In this document: in pieces, positions 1 through 7,804 of the stretch
Numbering within the stretch: position 1 is the stretch's first letter
Layout of the letters: each line of letters opens with the position of its first letter
Assembly (NCBI GenBank): GCA_023254645.1
Contig: JALRLA010000153.1
Span: forward strand, 1-14,775
Origin: Bacteroidia bacterium
Lineage (GTDB): Bacteria > Bacteroidota > Bacteroidia > NS11-12g > UBA955
Reading direction: 5' to 3'
Length of the DNA stretch: 14,775 nucleotides
Translations under genes and position numbers: made by a program
The notes under the pieces: generated by a model
Seen by the model: only the letters and a program-made list of their open reading frames with translations
Databases searched by the model: none
What the model was told of the DNA's origin: nothing

Positions 1-1
1 G

Positions 2-490
2 CATTTTGACAAACTTGCCTTTCACTTACCCTACGCCTACCAAGGTCGAAGAATGGGCAGTCAACTTTGGGTAAACAGCCTATTACACTCCGGCTCATTG
101 GCTGCATTAGAAGCAGAAATTGGACCCTATAGCGAAGATGCAGACTGGACCAAAAAAGCCAGCAAATCTGAATTGTACAAAGCCTTTGTGTCCTCCCGAA
201 TGAAGGGAGCTGAACGAGCTTCTGGCGAAATGGGCAACGGGTATACAACCAGCATCTTCTTAGCCCTTTTGGGCATCATGGCCCAAGCCATTGAAGAGGG
301 TGAGTCACTCGACAACAAGACCCAAGGATTCTTCGCATACGGAAGTGGCTCCAAGGGGAAAGTATTCCAAGGCACCTACCAATCGCAGTGGGCACATTGC
401 CCCAGCGCCCAGACGCTGTGGGAAAAGCTTAGTTCTAGAACAGAGCTCGATGCCGGCACCTATTTGGACTGGCATCGTCAGCGCTTTTGA
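2..490 (+). CDS. mvaS: Hydroxymethylglutaryl-CoA synthase, C-terminal part (5' end outside window)
   Basis: The frame is open from base 2 and ends at TGA 488-490, giving the last 162 residues. HMG-CoA synthase condenses acetyl-CoA with acetoacetyl-CoA in the mevalonate route to isoprenoids. Seen here: an FHLPY motif at fragment residues 7-11, whose His (bases 23-25) corresponds to the catalytic His of the family (His233 in the Staphylococcus enzyme); a GNGYTTSIFLAL segment, the family's GNxYTxSLYL motif; and a FFAYGSGSKGKVFQG segment, the conserved FSYGSG motif near the C-terminus. The catalytic Glu and Cys lie in the N-terminal half and are not in the window. The gene stops one base before the stop codon of the convergent acr3 gene. 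A polyketide beta-branching HMG-synthase homologue is the alternative, but nothing nearby suggests polyketide synthesis. Confidence 0.8.
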   Translation, partial: HFDKLAFHLPYAYQGRRMGSQLWVNSLLHSGSLAALEAEIGPYSEDADWTKKASKSELYKAFVSSRMKGAERASGEMGNGYTTSIFLALLGIMAQAIEEGESLDNKTQGFFAYGSGSKGKVFQGTYQSQWAHCPSAQTLWEKLSSRTELDAGTYLDWHRQRF

Positions 491-1519
491 TCAAGCAAAC
501 CAGCGATTCTTCAGCGCATAACTCACGCGAACCAAAGCCAGCAAAGCGGGTACCTCGACCAAGGGGCCAATGACTCCTACAAAGGCTTCAGGGCTGTTCA
601 ATCCGAAGACACCAATAGCGACCGCGATCGCCAATTCGAAGTTGTTACCTGCAGCCGTAAAAGCCACCGCAGCGGCTTGGTCATAGGGGCGGTTCAACCA
701 TTTGCTGATGAATAGGCCCAACAAAAACATGAGCAAAAAGTACACCAACATGGGCAGGGCTACTTTGAGCACTAGGCCGGGCAATTGAACCAACTGTTCC
801 CCTTTCAAACCGAACATAAGCACGATGGTAAACAACAAACTGACCAAGGTTAGCTTGGAGAAGCTGGGCATAAACGTGGCAGAAAACCATTCCAAGCCAC
901 GGGTCTTGATGAAGATGGTGCGAAGGCTGTAACCCAAGGCAAAGGGAATTCCCAAATACAGCAATACAGATTCGGCCACTTGACGCATGGAAACTTGGAC
1001 CACCGCGCCTTGAGCTCCCACTTTGGGTGCCAAATAGGTGATAAAAAACCAAGCCAAAGCCGAATAGGCAAAGACCTGGAACAAGCTATTCAAGGCAACC
1101 AACGCGGCCGCGTATTCCCGACTACCGTCTGCCAGATCGTTCCAAACCAGCACCATGGCGATGCAACGAGCCAAGCCTATTAAAATCAGACCGGTCATCA
1201 AATGGGGCTCATCGCCCAAAAAGACCACCGCCAAGGCAAACATGAGCACCGGGCCAATCACCCAGTTCAACACCAACGACAAGCCCAAGGTTTTGCGGTC
1301 ACGCATCAGGGCGGGCAATTGACCATAATCAACCTTGGCCAAGGGAGGAGTCATCATCAATATGAGTCCAAAAGCCAAAGGCAAGTTGGTACCCCGCCAA
1401 GACAAGGCTTCCATTTCAGCACCAAAAGAGGGCCAAAGGTATCCGAGACCGATTCCCCCCACCATGGCCAAACCGATCCAAAGGGTTAAATACCGATCCA
1501 AAAAAGACAGCTGTTTCAT
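491..1519 (-). CDS. acr3: ACR3-family arsenite efflux permease
   Basis: A 342-residue, strongly hydrophobic protein with about ten predicted membrane segments, the usual size for ACR3. These inner-membrane carriers expel arsenite using the proton gradient. Seen: ARCIAMVLVWND with Cys119, the conserved TM4 cysteine required in characterised ACR3 proteins; AAGNNFELAIAVAIG with Glu295; and GPLVEVPALLALV with Glu322, the conserved C-terminal signature. The start ATG (1517-1519) overlaps the stop of the upstream phosphatase gene as ATGA, so the two are probably translationally coupled. It is the last gene of the arsR operon. Its stop codon abuts that of the convergent HMG-CoA synthase gene, leaving no room for a separate terminator. 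Confidence 0.95.
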   Translation of the reverse strand: MKQLSFLDRYLTLWIGLAMVGGIGLGYLWPSFGAEMEALSWRGTNLPLAFGLILMMTPPLAKVDYGQLPALMRDRKTLGLSLVLNWVIGPVLMFALAVVFLGDEPHLMTGLILIGLARCIAMVLVWNDLADGSREYAAALVALNSLFQVFAYSALAWFFITYLAPKVGAQGAVVQVSMRQVAESVLLYLGIPFALGYSLRTIFIKTRGLEWFSATFMPSFSKLTLVSLLFTIVLMFGLKGEQLVQLPGLVLKVALPMLVYFLLMFLLGLFISKWLNRPYDQAAAVAFTAAGNNFELAIAVAIGVFGLNSPEAFVGVIGPLVEVPALLALVRVSYALKNRWFA

Positions 1520-2217
1520 CGTTTGATTTGTTCAAAAGCCCAACGCATTTCGGCGGCAATTTGGCGACAGCGCGCGTCGTATACACTGTCTTCTTCTGCC
1601 GTACCATCACTGACCTTCGGGTCCTCATATGGAAGGGCCAATCGAAAGGAGGCACCTGCTACAGATGGGCAGGCCTGATCGGCATCGCTGCAGGTCATGA
1701 TTGCGGCGAATTCCGAAGAAGGGTTGCTCGCATCATCAAAGCGCTTGGACCACAAGGACATGAGCGGCTGGGCCACGCGATAAACGGGATTGTCACTGAT
1801 GTATTCGGGCTGGAGAATGGGCAAGCCTGCGCGCATCATGGCTTCAATGGTTCGAGGATTGCAAGCCGTGGCTTCGGTTCCGCCTGAATAAGTCGCAACA
1901 CCCTTGATCCCCAATTGATCAGCGGCTACTTGCGCCCAAACTTGACCGAAGTGGCTTCGGCGGGAATTGTGGGTACAGATGAAGATCAAGGCAGCGGTAT
2001 CCTGTTGATCCAATTGATTTTGAACCCAATCAGCCATGCGTTTCAAATCGGCTTGGCGAGCGGCAGGTATTTCGTCCATATCAGACGAGAGCGAATTCCA
2101 GTAGGCATTCATAGGATTTTCTTGTACAGGTGTAACGGAAGATGTGTCTTGAACAGGAGCTGAAGTGGGTTGGCAAGCGGCCAATACCCAAACAGCCGAT
2201 AGCATCAACAATCGCAT
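1516..2217 (-). CDS. Arsenate reductase-like low-molecular-weight phosphatase with lipoprotein signal
   Basis: 233 residues from ATG 2215-2217. The family reduces arsenate to arsenite using a phosphatase fold. Seen: P-loop CTHNSRRS (Cys81, CX5R); a CSDADQAC pair (Cys176, Cys183) spaced like the redox cysteines Cys82/Cys89 of thioredoxin-linked ArsC; and YEDPK with Asp199 as the likely general acid. Extra cysteines are Cys119 and Cys217. The N-terminus is unusual: MRLLMLSAVWVLAAC is a short lipoprotein signal with Cys15 as the lipid site, followed by a Ser/Thr/Pro/Gln linker to about residue 35. Comparable flavobacterial proteins I know of start in the catalytic region without a signal. The ATG at 2217 is chosen because GGGAG lies 8 nt before it; ATG 2241 and ATG 2232 are alternatives that still leave a lipobox. 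It overlaps arsR by 13 bp and acr3 by 4 bp. Function in arsenic resistance is well supported by context; location outside the cytoplasm is inferred. Confidence 0.85.
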   Translation of the reverse strand: MRLLMLSAVWVLAACQPTSAPVQDTSSVTPVQENPMNAYWNSLSSDMDEIPAARQADLKRMADWVQNQLDQQDTAALIFICTHNSRRSHFGQVWAQVAADQLGIKGVATYSGGTEATACNPRTIEAMMRAGLPILQPEYISDNPVYRVAQPLMSLWSKRFDDASNPSSEFAAIMTCSDADQACPSVAGASFRLALPYEDPKVSDGTAEEDSVYDARCRQIAAEMRWAFEQIKR

Positions 2218-2543
2218 GCGGCTTGCTCCCATATTTCCCATTCGTTAAACAGTGACTCAAACTCCGATTGCATGGCTTGCAACCCGGCTTTATTCAGGCA
2301 ATAGTTGCGGCGATCGCCCAAAATCTGTCCTTGTACAAGACCCGCCTGTTTCAAGGCCTTCAAATGCTGGGTAACCGTAGGTTGGGCCAGACCCAGCACC
2401 TCAACCAAATCAGCATTGATGCAGGATTCTTGTTTGAGCAGATGGCGCAAGATGGCCAATCGAGCGGGGTTTGAAAGCAGAGAGGCCCATTGCGCCAGGC
2501 GCACATCTTCCTGCTCTCGTAGTTCAGATTTGATCGTTCCCAT
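2205..2543 (-). CDS. arsR: ArsR-family arsenic-responsive repressor
   Basis: A 112-residue winged helix-turn-helix protein, typical ArsR/SmtB length. Residues 18-36 (AQWASLLSNPARLAILRHL) form the conserved first helices, residues 52-66 (LAQPTVTQHLKALKQ) the recognition helix, and residues 69-84 the wing. ArsR proteins leave their operator when arsenite or antimonite binds to cysteines. Here Cys41 sits in QESCINADL at the position of the classical metal-site helix but is alone there; the other candidates are Cys82 and a C-terminal Cys110-Asp-Cys112. A three-Cys site built from Cys41 and the C-terminal CxC is my inference; this layout is familiar in Bacteroidota ArsR proteins but differs from the E. 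coli ELCVCDL motif. It heads the operon with the phosphatase and acr3 genes. Confidence 0.92.
   Translation of the reverse strand: MGTIKSELREQEDVRLAQWASLLSNPARLAILRHLLKQESCINADLVEVLGLAQPTVTQHLKALKQAGLVQGQILGDRRNYCLNKAGLQAMQSEFESLFNEWEIWEQAACDC
2226..2230 (-). promoter_or_regulatory. Ribosome binding site that decides the phosphatase start
   Basis: On the minus strand GGGAG lies 8 nt upstream of ATG 2215-2217, inside the end of arsR. The two earlier in-frame ATGs (2239-2241 and 2230-2232) have no comparable site. Most genes in this window lack a clear Shine-Dalgarno sequence, so this one favours the later start and hence the compact lipoprotein signal. Confidence 0.5.
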
Positions 2544-2546
2544 TTG

Positions 2547-2565
2547 AATATTGCAATATTACAAT
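2547..2565. promoter_or_regulatory. Probable ArsR operator (overlapping palindromes)
   Basis: AATATTGCAATATT at 2547-2560 is a perfect 14-bp palindrome, ending 3 bp before the arsR start codon. A second, overlapping palindrome, ATTGCAATATTACAAT at 2550-2565, has one mismatched pair. Position and symmetry fit autoregulation by ArsR. The whole arsR/flavoprotein intergenic space is only 56 bp, so a bound repressor could also affect the divergent gene. Confidence 0.65.
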
Positions 2566-2583
2566 AAGAAATCCAAGTAACAA
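2554..2583 (-). promoter_or_regulatory. Probable arsR promoter (Bacteroidota type)
   Basis: On the minus strand a TTG (2581-2583) is followed after exactly 19 nt by TAATATTG (2554-2561). This matches the Bacteroidota consensus TTG-N19-TAnnTTTG except for one base in the -7 box. The -7 box lies inside the operator palindromes, so repressor and RNA polymerase would compete. The implied transcript has a very short 5' leader. Confidence 0.5.
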
Positions 2584-2599
2584 GAGGTTCCTTTGCAAG

Positions 2600-3670
2600 G
2601 TGACCACAGCCCAACTCTTTGATGCAGCCATTGTCGGTGCCGGACCCGGCGGATCGACAGCTGCTCTGGGTTTGGCACGAGCAGGATACAAGGTTGTATT
2701 GATTGATAAGTCCAGCTTTCCTCGGCACAAAGTCTGCGGGGATGCCATTCCAAACAACGCCATGCGTCTCTTGCAGGAACATTATCCGGATTTGGCCATT
2801 CGCATTCGCGAGGATGCAGCCTGCCCCATTGACGGCTATCAAGCCTTTTGGAAAGGTCGCCGAATCGCCCAGGGTTCTTGGTCCATGCAGGCCATCAATT
2901 CGGCGCGAAAATCGTTCGACCAAGTACTGCTCGAGGCTGCTCTTGAAGAGCCCAACTGCCAGTTAGCTGCACCTCATCGCATCCAAACCGTCAGGAGGCA
3001 AAGCGATGGGAATTGGCAACTCACCGACAACCACGGAGAGTCATTTTGGGCCAGAGCTTTGATACTGGCACAAGGAGCAAATGGTGACTTTCGGCAACAA
3101 ATTGGCATGCCCAGTATGAACAAATCACAGTGGGGAGTGGCGGGTTCCCAGTACCGAACCCAGTCGGGCTCCATGCCGAATCGCAATTTGTTCTTCATTC
3201 CAAAATCCATATCCTTGCCTGGATATTTCTGGATATTCCCAGTTGGTGAGAACCGCTGCAATGTCGGTTTCGGTGTCATCAGCAAGCAGCCTGTCAAGCT
3301 CAAATCTCTCTACGAAGAGGTCTGCCAAAAAGACCCTAAAATTGCCCAATTCTTAGAAGGAACTCAGACAGAAACTGAGTTTCAGGGACATAAAATCCCC
3401 ATTCCGACCAAGCCCATTAGAAACTCTGCACCCGGTGTTCTTTTGATTGGCGATGCCGCTGAATTGGTCGACCCCTTGTACGGCCATGGTATAGACAAAG
3501 CCATCATTTCCGGGTATTGGGCAGCCGAAGCCTTGATTCAGGGATTCGCGAAAAAGGATCTCAAATCGTTTGAAAAATATGAAGAGCAAATTCAAACGCG
3601 GCTATGGCCTGAGATGCGCTCGAGTTACCGAAAAATGAAATGGCTATCTCTGCTGACGCGTATAGCATAA
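2600..3670 (+). CDS. Geranylgeranyl reductase family FAD-dependent oxidoreductase
   Basis: 356 residues starting at GTG 2600; no in-frame ATG or TTG lies between it and the arsR promoter. Seen: the FAD dinucleotide motif VGAGPGGSTAA (GxGxxG at 13-18), Asp36 at the end of the second strand, the family motif KVCGD at 44-48, and IGDAAELVDPLYGHGI from about 283 (GD motif binding FAD ribityl/phosphate). Relatives saturate isoprenoid chains (geranylgeranyl groups, archaeal lipids, menaquinone tails) or act on other lipids. The substrate here cannot be told; menaquinone side-chain reduction is plausible because Bacteroidota respire with menaquinone. It is slightly shorter than many members and ends soon after the FAD domain. 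It diverges from arsR and is followed after 80 bp by ppk1 in the same direction. An HMG-CoA synthase sits on the other side of the ars operon, a possible isoprenoid link. Confidence 0.82.
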   Translation: MTTAQLFDAAIVGAGPGGSTAALGLARAGYKVVLIDKSSFPRHKVCGDAIPNNAMRLLQEHYPDLAIRIREDAACPIDGYQAFWKGRRIAQGSWSMQAINSARKSFDQVLLEAALEEPNCQLAAPHRIQTVRRQSDGNWQLTDNHGESFWARALILAQGANGDFRQQIGMPSMNKSQWGVAGSQYRTQSGSMPNRNLFFIPKSISLPGYFWIFPVGENRCNVGFGVISKQPVKLKSLYEEVCQKDPKIAQFLEGTQTETEFQGHKIPIPTKPIRNSAPGVLLIGDAAELVDPLYGHGIDKAIISGYWAAEALIQGFAKKDLKSFEKYEEQIQTRLWPEMRSSYRKMKWLSLLTRIA

Positions 3671-3750
3671 CAATTCGTTAACCAGAGGCTCACAAAATCG
3701 TAACTCCCGAAGGAGTAAGATGCCGGATTCTATCGTGAACTTTGTCCTTC

Positions 3751-5874
3751 ATGGGCAAATCAAAAAGTGTTCAATCCGAAAATTGGATTCCCTTCGATAG
3801 GGAATTGAGTTGGTTATCCTTCAATGCCCGGGTTTTGCAAGAAGCTGACGACCCCACCGTACCCTTGATTGAACGCATTCGATTTCTAGCCATTTTCTCC
3901 AACAATTTGGATGAATTTTTTCGGGTTAGGGTTGCCAGCGTTCGCCGACTTATTCAGCTAAAAAAAGGCAATTCCCATTCGGCACAACGCAAACTACTGA
4001 AGCATACGCTTGAGTCCATTCGAGAGACGGTGTTGTTGCAGCAAAAAGAATTCGATCGAATATTCAGCCAGGAAATCGTCCCTTGCCTCAAATTGGGCGG
4101 TGTTGAATTGGTCGACGACACTCAGTTAAACAAGACCGACAAACAAGCTCTATCAGCATATTTCAGTGACAAAATTGCTCCCAAACTATTCCCGCTAATG
4201 TTGAGGCAGGGCAAACCCCTCCCCAACTTAAAAGATGGAGAAATATACCTAGCCGTTCGCCTATTCAACAGCACCAACCAATCTATCCAATTCGCTCTAA
4301 TTGAGGTCCCACAGCAATCAGTTGGACGGTTCATTCAATTGCCTACCAGCAGAGAAAAAACCCGAATCATTCTTTTGGATGATGCCATACGATTTGGATT
4401 ATCAGAACTATTCAGCAGTTTGGACTTCAATGAGTTTACTGCTCATACCATCAAAATTACCCGGGATGCTGAATTGGACATCGACAACGACATTGATGCG
4501 AACTACATAGAACAACTGCGCAAGAGCATCAAAAAACGATCGGTTGGCGACCCTACACGATTTATCTACGACAAAGAAATTCCGTCTGATTTGCTTGATT
4601 TCTTAATGCGGCGATTGAACATAGACAAAGACGGCGCACTGCCCGGAGGGAGATACCACAATTTCCGTGACTTCATGAATTTTCCTCAAGTAGGGCCATC
4701 TGAATGGACCTACCCTTCTCAAGTACCCTTACACAGACCGGAGCTTGACGCAGCCAAAAGCCTGTTGGACTACATTGAAAATCACGACGTGTTGCTGAAT
4801 TACCCCTATGAGAGTTTTGCGTATGTGGTGCGCTTGATGCGAGAAGCGGCGATTGACCCTGCTGTTTTCGCCATACACATTTCCGTGTATCGATTGGCGA
4901 AAGACTCCTCTATCGCTTCGGCCCTGATCAATGCAGTACACAATGGCAAGCACGTCACCATTGTCGTGGAACTGCAAGCCCGGTTCATGGAGGAAGAGAA
5001 CCTCATTTGGGCCCGCAAATTGGAAGAGGCTGGAGCGAAAGTCATATTTGGTGATCCCGGTTTCAAAGTGCATTCAAAATTGATTGCCATTAGCCGACGC
5101 AAGAATTTTAAAACCAGTCACATTGTGCATATTGGAACAGGGAACTTCAATGAAAGTACGGCAAAAATTTATGGAGATCACAGCTATTTAACGGCTCGAA
5201 AACGAATCTCCAGCGAAACTTTGAAAGTGTTTGAAATGATTCAGAATTTCAAACCTGAGAAGTTCGCCTTCCATCAACTTTGGGTGAGCCCGGTGAATAC
5301 ACAATCCAAATTGACCGAATGCATTGAAAGGGAAATCAACCACCACCTTCAAGGAAAATCGGCTCGAATTGTACTAAAATGCAACAATTTGGTTGATCCC
5401 TATGTGATTAACGCATTGCACAAAGCAATTGCTGCTCAAGTTCCTTGTGACTTGATCATTCGAGGCATCTGCACCTTGACCATACAAGCAGAATGGAAGC
5501 ATGTGCGCGCCATTTCCATCGTTGATAGGTATTTGGAACACGCGCGATTGTATTATTTTCAGAATGACAAAAAACCCATATTGATGATGGGCAGTGCCGA
5601 TATCATGCAGCGCAATCTTCGGCACCGAGTTGAAGTTTGTATGCCCGTATTGGACAAAACCATCAAAGCCACCTTGGTGGATGTTCTCAATTTACAGCTG
5701 GCAGATAATACAAAAGCCCGCAGCTTGGAAGGAAAGCAACGAAACAAAAAAGTTGCACTGTCATCATCCACCAAAACTTTATCTGAGGGGCATTTGCAGG
5801 AAATGGCGTCATCTTCCGAACCAATTCAAAGCCAACAGCGGTTGCGTCAATATTTTGAGAAGGACCTTGCCTGA
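3751..5874 (+). CDS. ppk1: Polyphosphate kinase 1
   Basis: 707 residues from ATG 3751, near the usual length of about 690-720. PPK1 reversibly transfers the gamma-phosphate of ATP to long-chain polyphosphate. Seen: N-terminal domain with RELSWLSFNARVLQEA and FLAIFSNNLDEFFRVRV (about 14-60), the ATP-adenine binding region; catalytic His441 in FKVHSKL, the phosphohistidine of the family (His435 in E. coli); GTGNFNESTAKIY just after it; and His597 in DRYLEHARLYYF, matching the second catalytic His (His592 in E. coli). The last 40 or so residues form a Lys/Ser/Gln-rich tail outside the conserved domains. An in-frame TTG 9 nt earlier is possible but less likely. ppx follows after 28 bp, so the two probably share a transcript. 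Confidence 0.96.
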   Translation: MGKSKSVQSENWIPFDRELSWLSFNARVLQEADDPTVPLIERIRFLAIFSNNLDEFFRVRVASVRRLIQLKKGNSHSAQRKLLKHTLESIRETVLLQQKEFDRIFSQEIVPCLKLGGVELVDDTQLNKTDKQALSAYFSDKIAPKLFPLMLRQGKPLPNLKDGEIYLAVRLFNSTNQSIQFALIEVPQQSVGRFIQLPTSREKTRIILLDDAIRFGLSELFSSLDFNEFTAHTIKITRDAELDIDNDIDANYIEQLRKSIKKRSVGDPTRFIYDKEIPSDLLDFLMRRLNIDKDGALPGGRYHNFRDFMNFPQVGPSEWTYPSQVPLHRPELDAAKSLLDYIENHDVLLNYPYESFAYVVRLMREAAIDPAVFAIHISVYRLAKDSSIASALINAVHNGKHVTIVVELQARFMEEENLIWARKLEEAGAKVIFGDPGFKVHSKLIAISRRKNFKTSHIVHIGTGNFNESTAKIYGDHSYLTARKRISSETLKVFEMIQNFKPEKFAFHQLWVSPVNTQSKLTECIEREINHHLQGKSARIVLKCNNLVDPYVINALHKAIAAQVPCDLIIRGICTLTIQAEWKHVRAISIVDRYLEHARLYYFQNDKKPILMMGSADIMQRNLRHRVEVCMPVLDKTIKATLVDVLNLQLADNTKARSLEGKQRNKKVALSSSTKTLSEGHLQEMASSSEPIQSQQRLRQYFEKDLA

Positions 5875-5902
5875 CCCCTTTCAAAAGAATAACTTGTGAA
5901 GC

Positions 5903-6802
5903 GTGAAGTTTGCTGCTATTGACATTGGCTCCAATGCGGTTAGGTTGTACATCGCTAGACCGCTCGAAGAGTTGCCAAACACCGAATTCAAGTCAGTAGA
6001 ATTCACCCGCTTGCCCCTTCGCTTAGGCGACGATGTCTTCAAGGACCAAGAAATCAGCAAGAAAAAATCTGAAATGCTCATTAAATCGATTCAGGCGTTC
6101 CAGTTGCTGATGGAGATTTACAATGTAGACCAAGTTAGGGCTTGTGCAACCTCAGCCATGAGAGATGCAAAAAACGGCAGAAGACTGACCAAAGAAATTA
6201 AGAAAGCGACCGGGCTAACGATTGAAATATTAAGTGGCAAGCAAGAATCAAAACTGATTCAAAAAGCCATACTCCACAAAACCGACCCTAGAAAAAACTA
6301 TCTGCACATCGATGTCGGAGGAGGCAGTACGGAATTAGCCTTCATTCAACAAGGTCGAGTCAAATGCTTTGAGAGCTTCAACATTGGCACCGTTCGACTG
6401 AGAGAAAACAAAGTGAAGGCCGAAGAGTGGAGCCGCGTTCATCGTTGGCTAGACTCGCTGCAATGGTCGAACCCGTCGCATGACAGGCATGCCATAGGAA
6501 CCGGAGGAAACATTGTCAAATTGGGTCAACTTTCAGGCACTTCTGCAGGCGAACCCATTAATCATCTGTTGTTGGAACACACGGTGCATTCCGTCAAAAG
6601 CTTAACGCATAAACAGAGAGTGTACGATTTAAAGCTGAATCCCGACCGCGCTGAGGTCATTGATTTTGCTGGAATTATCTATTCTGACATTCTGAAACAC
6701 TGCCATATTCAAGATATTGCTGCACCCAATTTGGGTCTTAAAGATGGCATCATTCGATCCCTTTGGTTGCCCTATTTAAAAGACTTAAAAAGCCAAAGTT
6801 AA
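5903..6802 (+). CDS. ppx: Ppx/GppA-family exopolyphosphatase
   Basis: 299 residues of the ASKHA phosphatase fold. Members remove terminal phosphate from polyphosphate or from pppGpp. Seen: FAAIDIGSNAVRL (Asp7, phosphate-1 loop), CATSAMRDAKN at 81-91, the SGKQE segment at 111-115 with Glu115 in the catalytic-Glu region, DVGGGSTEL at 137-145 (phosphate-2), and GTGGN about 70 residues later. It has only the two core domains and no C-terminal HD domain, the compact form common in Bacteroidota. The GTG start is forced: an in-frame TGA (5897-5899) lies immediately upstream, and the first residues form the first beta strand. Adjacency to ppk1 favours exopolyphosphatase over guanosine pentaphosphatase. 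Its 3' end overlaps the convergent glycosyltransferase gene by 18 bp. Confidence 0.9.
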   Translation: MKFAAIDIGSNAVRLYIARPLEELPNTEFKSVEFTRLPLRLGDDVFKDQEISKKKSEMLIKSIQAFQLLMEIYNVDQVRACATSAMRDAKNGRRLTKEIKKATGLTIEILSGKQESKLIQKAILHKTDPRKNYLHIDVGGGSTELAFIQQGRVKCFESFNIGTVRLRENKVKAEEWSRVHRWLDSLQWSNPSHDRHAIGTGGNIVKLGQLSGTSAGEPINHLLLEHTVHSVKSLTHKQRVYDLKLNPDRAEVIDFAGIIYSDILKHCHIQDIAAPNLGLKDGIIRSLWLPYLKDLKSQS

Positions 6803-7804
6803 ATCCGAACCATTGTTCGTCTCAATCAAAGCCATGGCCCTTGAAACCAAATCTCGGGTTTGCTTGAATTCTGGTCTCTGATAACCGATATCTTGACTCA
6901 GCCACTGCTGAACTTGCTGACCAAAATGAATATTCATATCTGATATTACCGGAACGCCTAATGACTTCAATGCAGCTGCATTGCAAGCCTGTTCGTATTG
7001 CCCCTGTATAGGAAGAACCATGAGTTTCTTTTTTAAAAATAGGGCTTCTGATGGGGTTTCGAATCCGCCGGCAGTGAGGACCGCGTGGCTGTCATGCAGG
7101 CTCCTTTGAAAAACCTCCTTGTTGGGCCTCCTCCATGAAATGTGGCCATCCTCCTCATCTTTCAGCACATCGGGGTGAAATACCTGAAACCGATGACGCT
7201 GCAGGCTGACCAAGTACTTGCGCAATTCTTTTGGACCGAATTGAGGCAGATAAATGGTTGTGTGGCCCCGATCATTGGGTTCGGCCTCCCAAAAAGTGGC
7301 CGGGATTACTGGTGATAAAATCCAGGGCTCATACGATTGGAAATGAAATCCTACATTGATTCGACTAAACGCAAAATACTTCAAAATTGACTCTCCCAAC
7401 ACCTGCTTGCTCTCCGGTCTCGGTGCATGCAAAGAGGAAAATGAAGCTTGATGACCCAAGTGCACAAATGGAACTCCTTTTAGGTGGCAAGACAACGCTG
7501 TCAAGGGTTCAAAATCAACCAAAACCAAGTCGTAATTTTCAACTTTAATGGCTAAAGCGTTTCGAATTAGCTCTACTGGTTTAACTTGTTTCAGCATGGA
7601 TGCATAATCAAGACCTCCTTTCTTTCGGTAGTGCAGACTAAAACCTTTGAATGCCCACTTAGGCGCTTTAGGGAAAGGCAATTGAGAATTGGTGCCACTG
7701 ACCGCAAGGTCTATCCGACCGTACGTAGAGAGCTCAGGCCACATTTCTATCAGCCTTGAAATATGGCCATTGCCTGTACCCTGAACCGCGTACAAAATAT
7801 TCAT
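6785..7804 (-). CDS. MJ1255/VC2487-type glycosyltransferase
   Basis: 339 residues from ATG 7802-7804; a longer frame runs back into the upstream gene, but NILYAVQGTGNGHISR at residues 2-17 is the expected beginning, a first strand plus Gly-rich donor/acceptor loop as in GT28/GT-B enzymes. Also seen: LTAGGFETPSEAL (about 243-255) and LPIQGQYEQACNA (about 264-276), the C-terminal nucleotide-sugar site of this family, resembling MurG and the diacylglycerol galactosyltransferases. There is no signal peptide; a cytoplasmic or membrane-peripheral enzyme is likely. The ATGA overlap with the PlcP-like gene upstream indicates translational coupling. From context I infer a lipid acceptor, perhaps diacylglycerol; the sugar and acceptor are unproven. 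Confidence 0.8.
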   Translation of the reverse strand: MNILYAVQGTGNGHISRLIEMWPELSTYGRIDLAVSGTNSQLPFPKAPKWAFKGFSLHYRKKGGLDYASMLKQVKPVELIRNALAIKVENYDLVLVDFEPLTALSCHLKGVPFVHLGHQASFSSLHAPRPESKQVLGESILKYFAFSRINVGFHFQSYEPWILSPVIPATFWEAEPNDRGHTTIYLPQFGPKELRKYLVSLQRHRFQVFHPDVLKDEEDGHISWRRPNKEVFQRSLHDSHAVLTAGGFETPSEALFLKKKLMVLPIQGQYEQACNAAALKSLGVPVISDMNIHFGQQVQQWLSQDIGYQRPEFKQTRDLVSRAMALIETNNGSDLTLAF

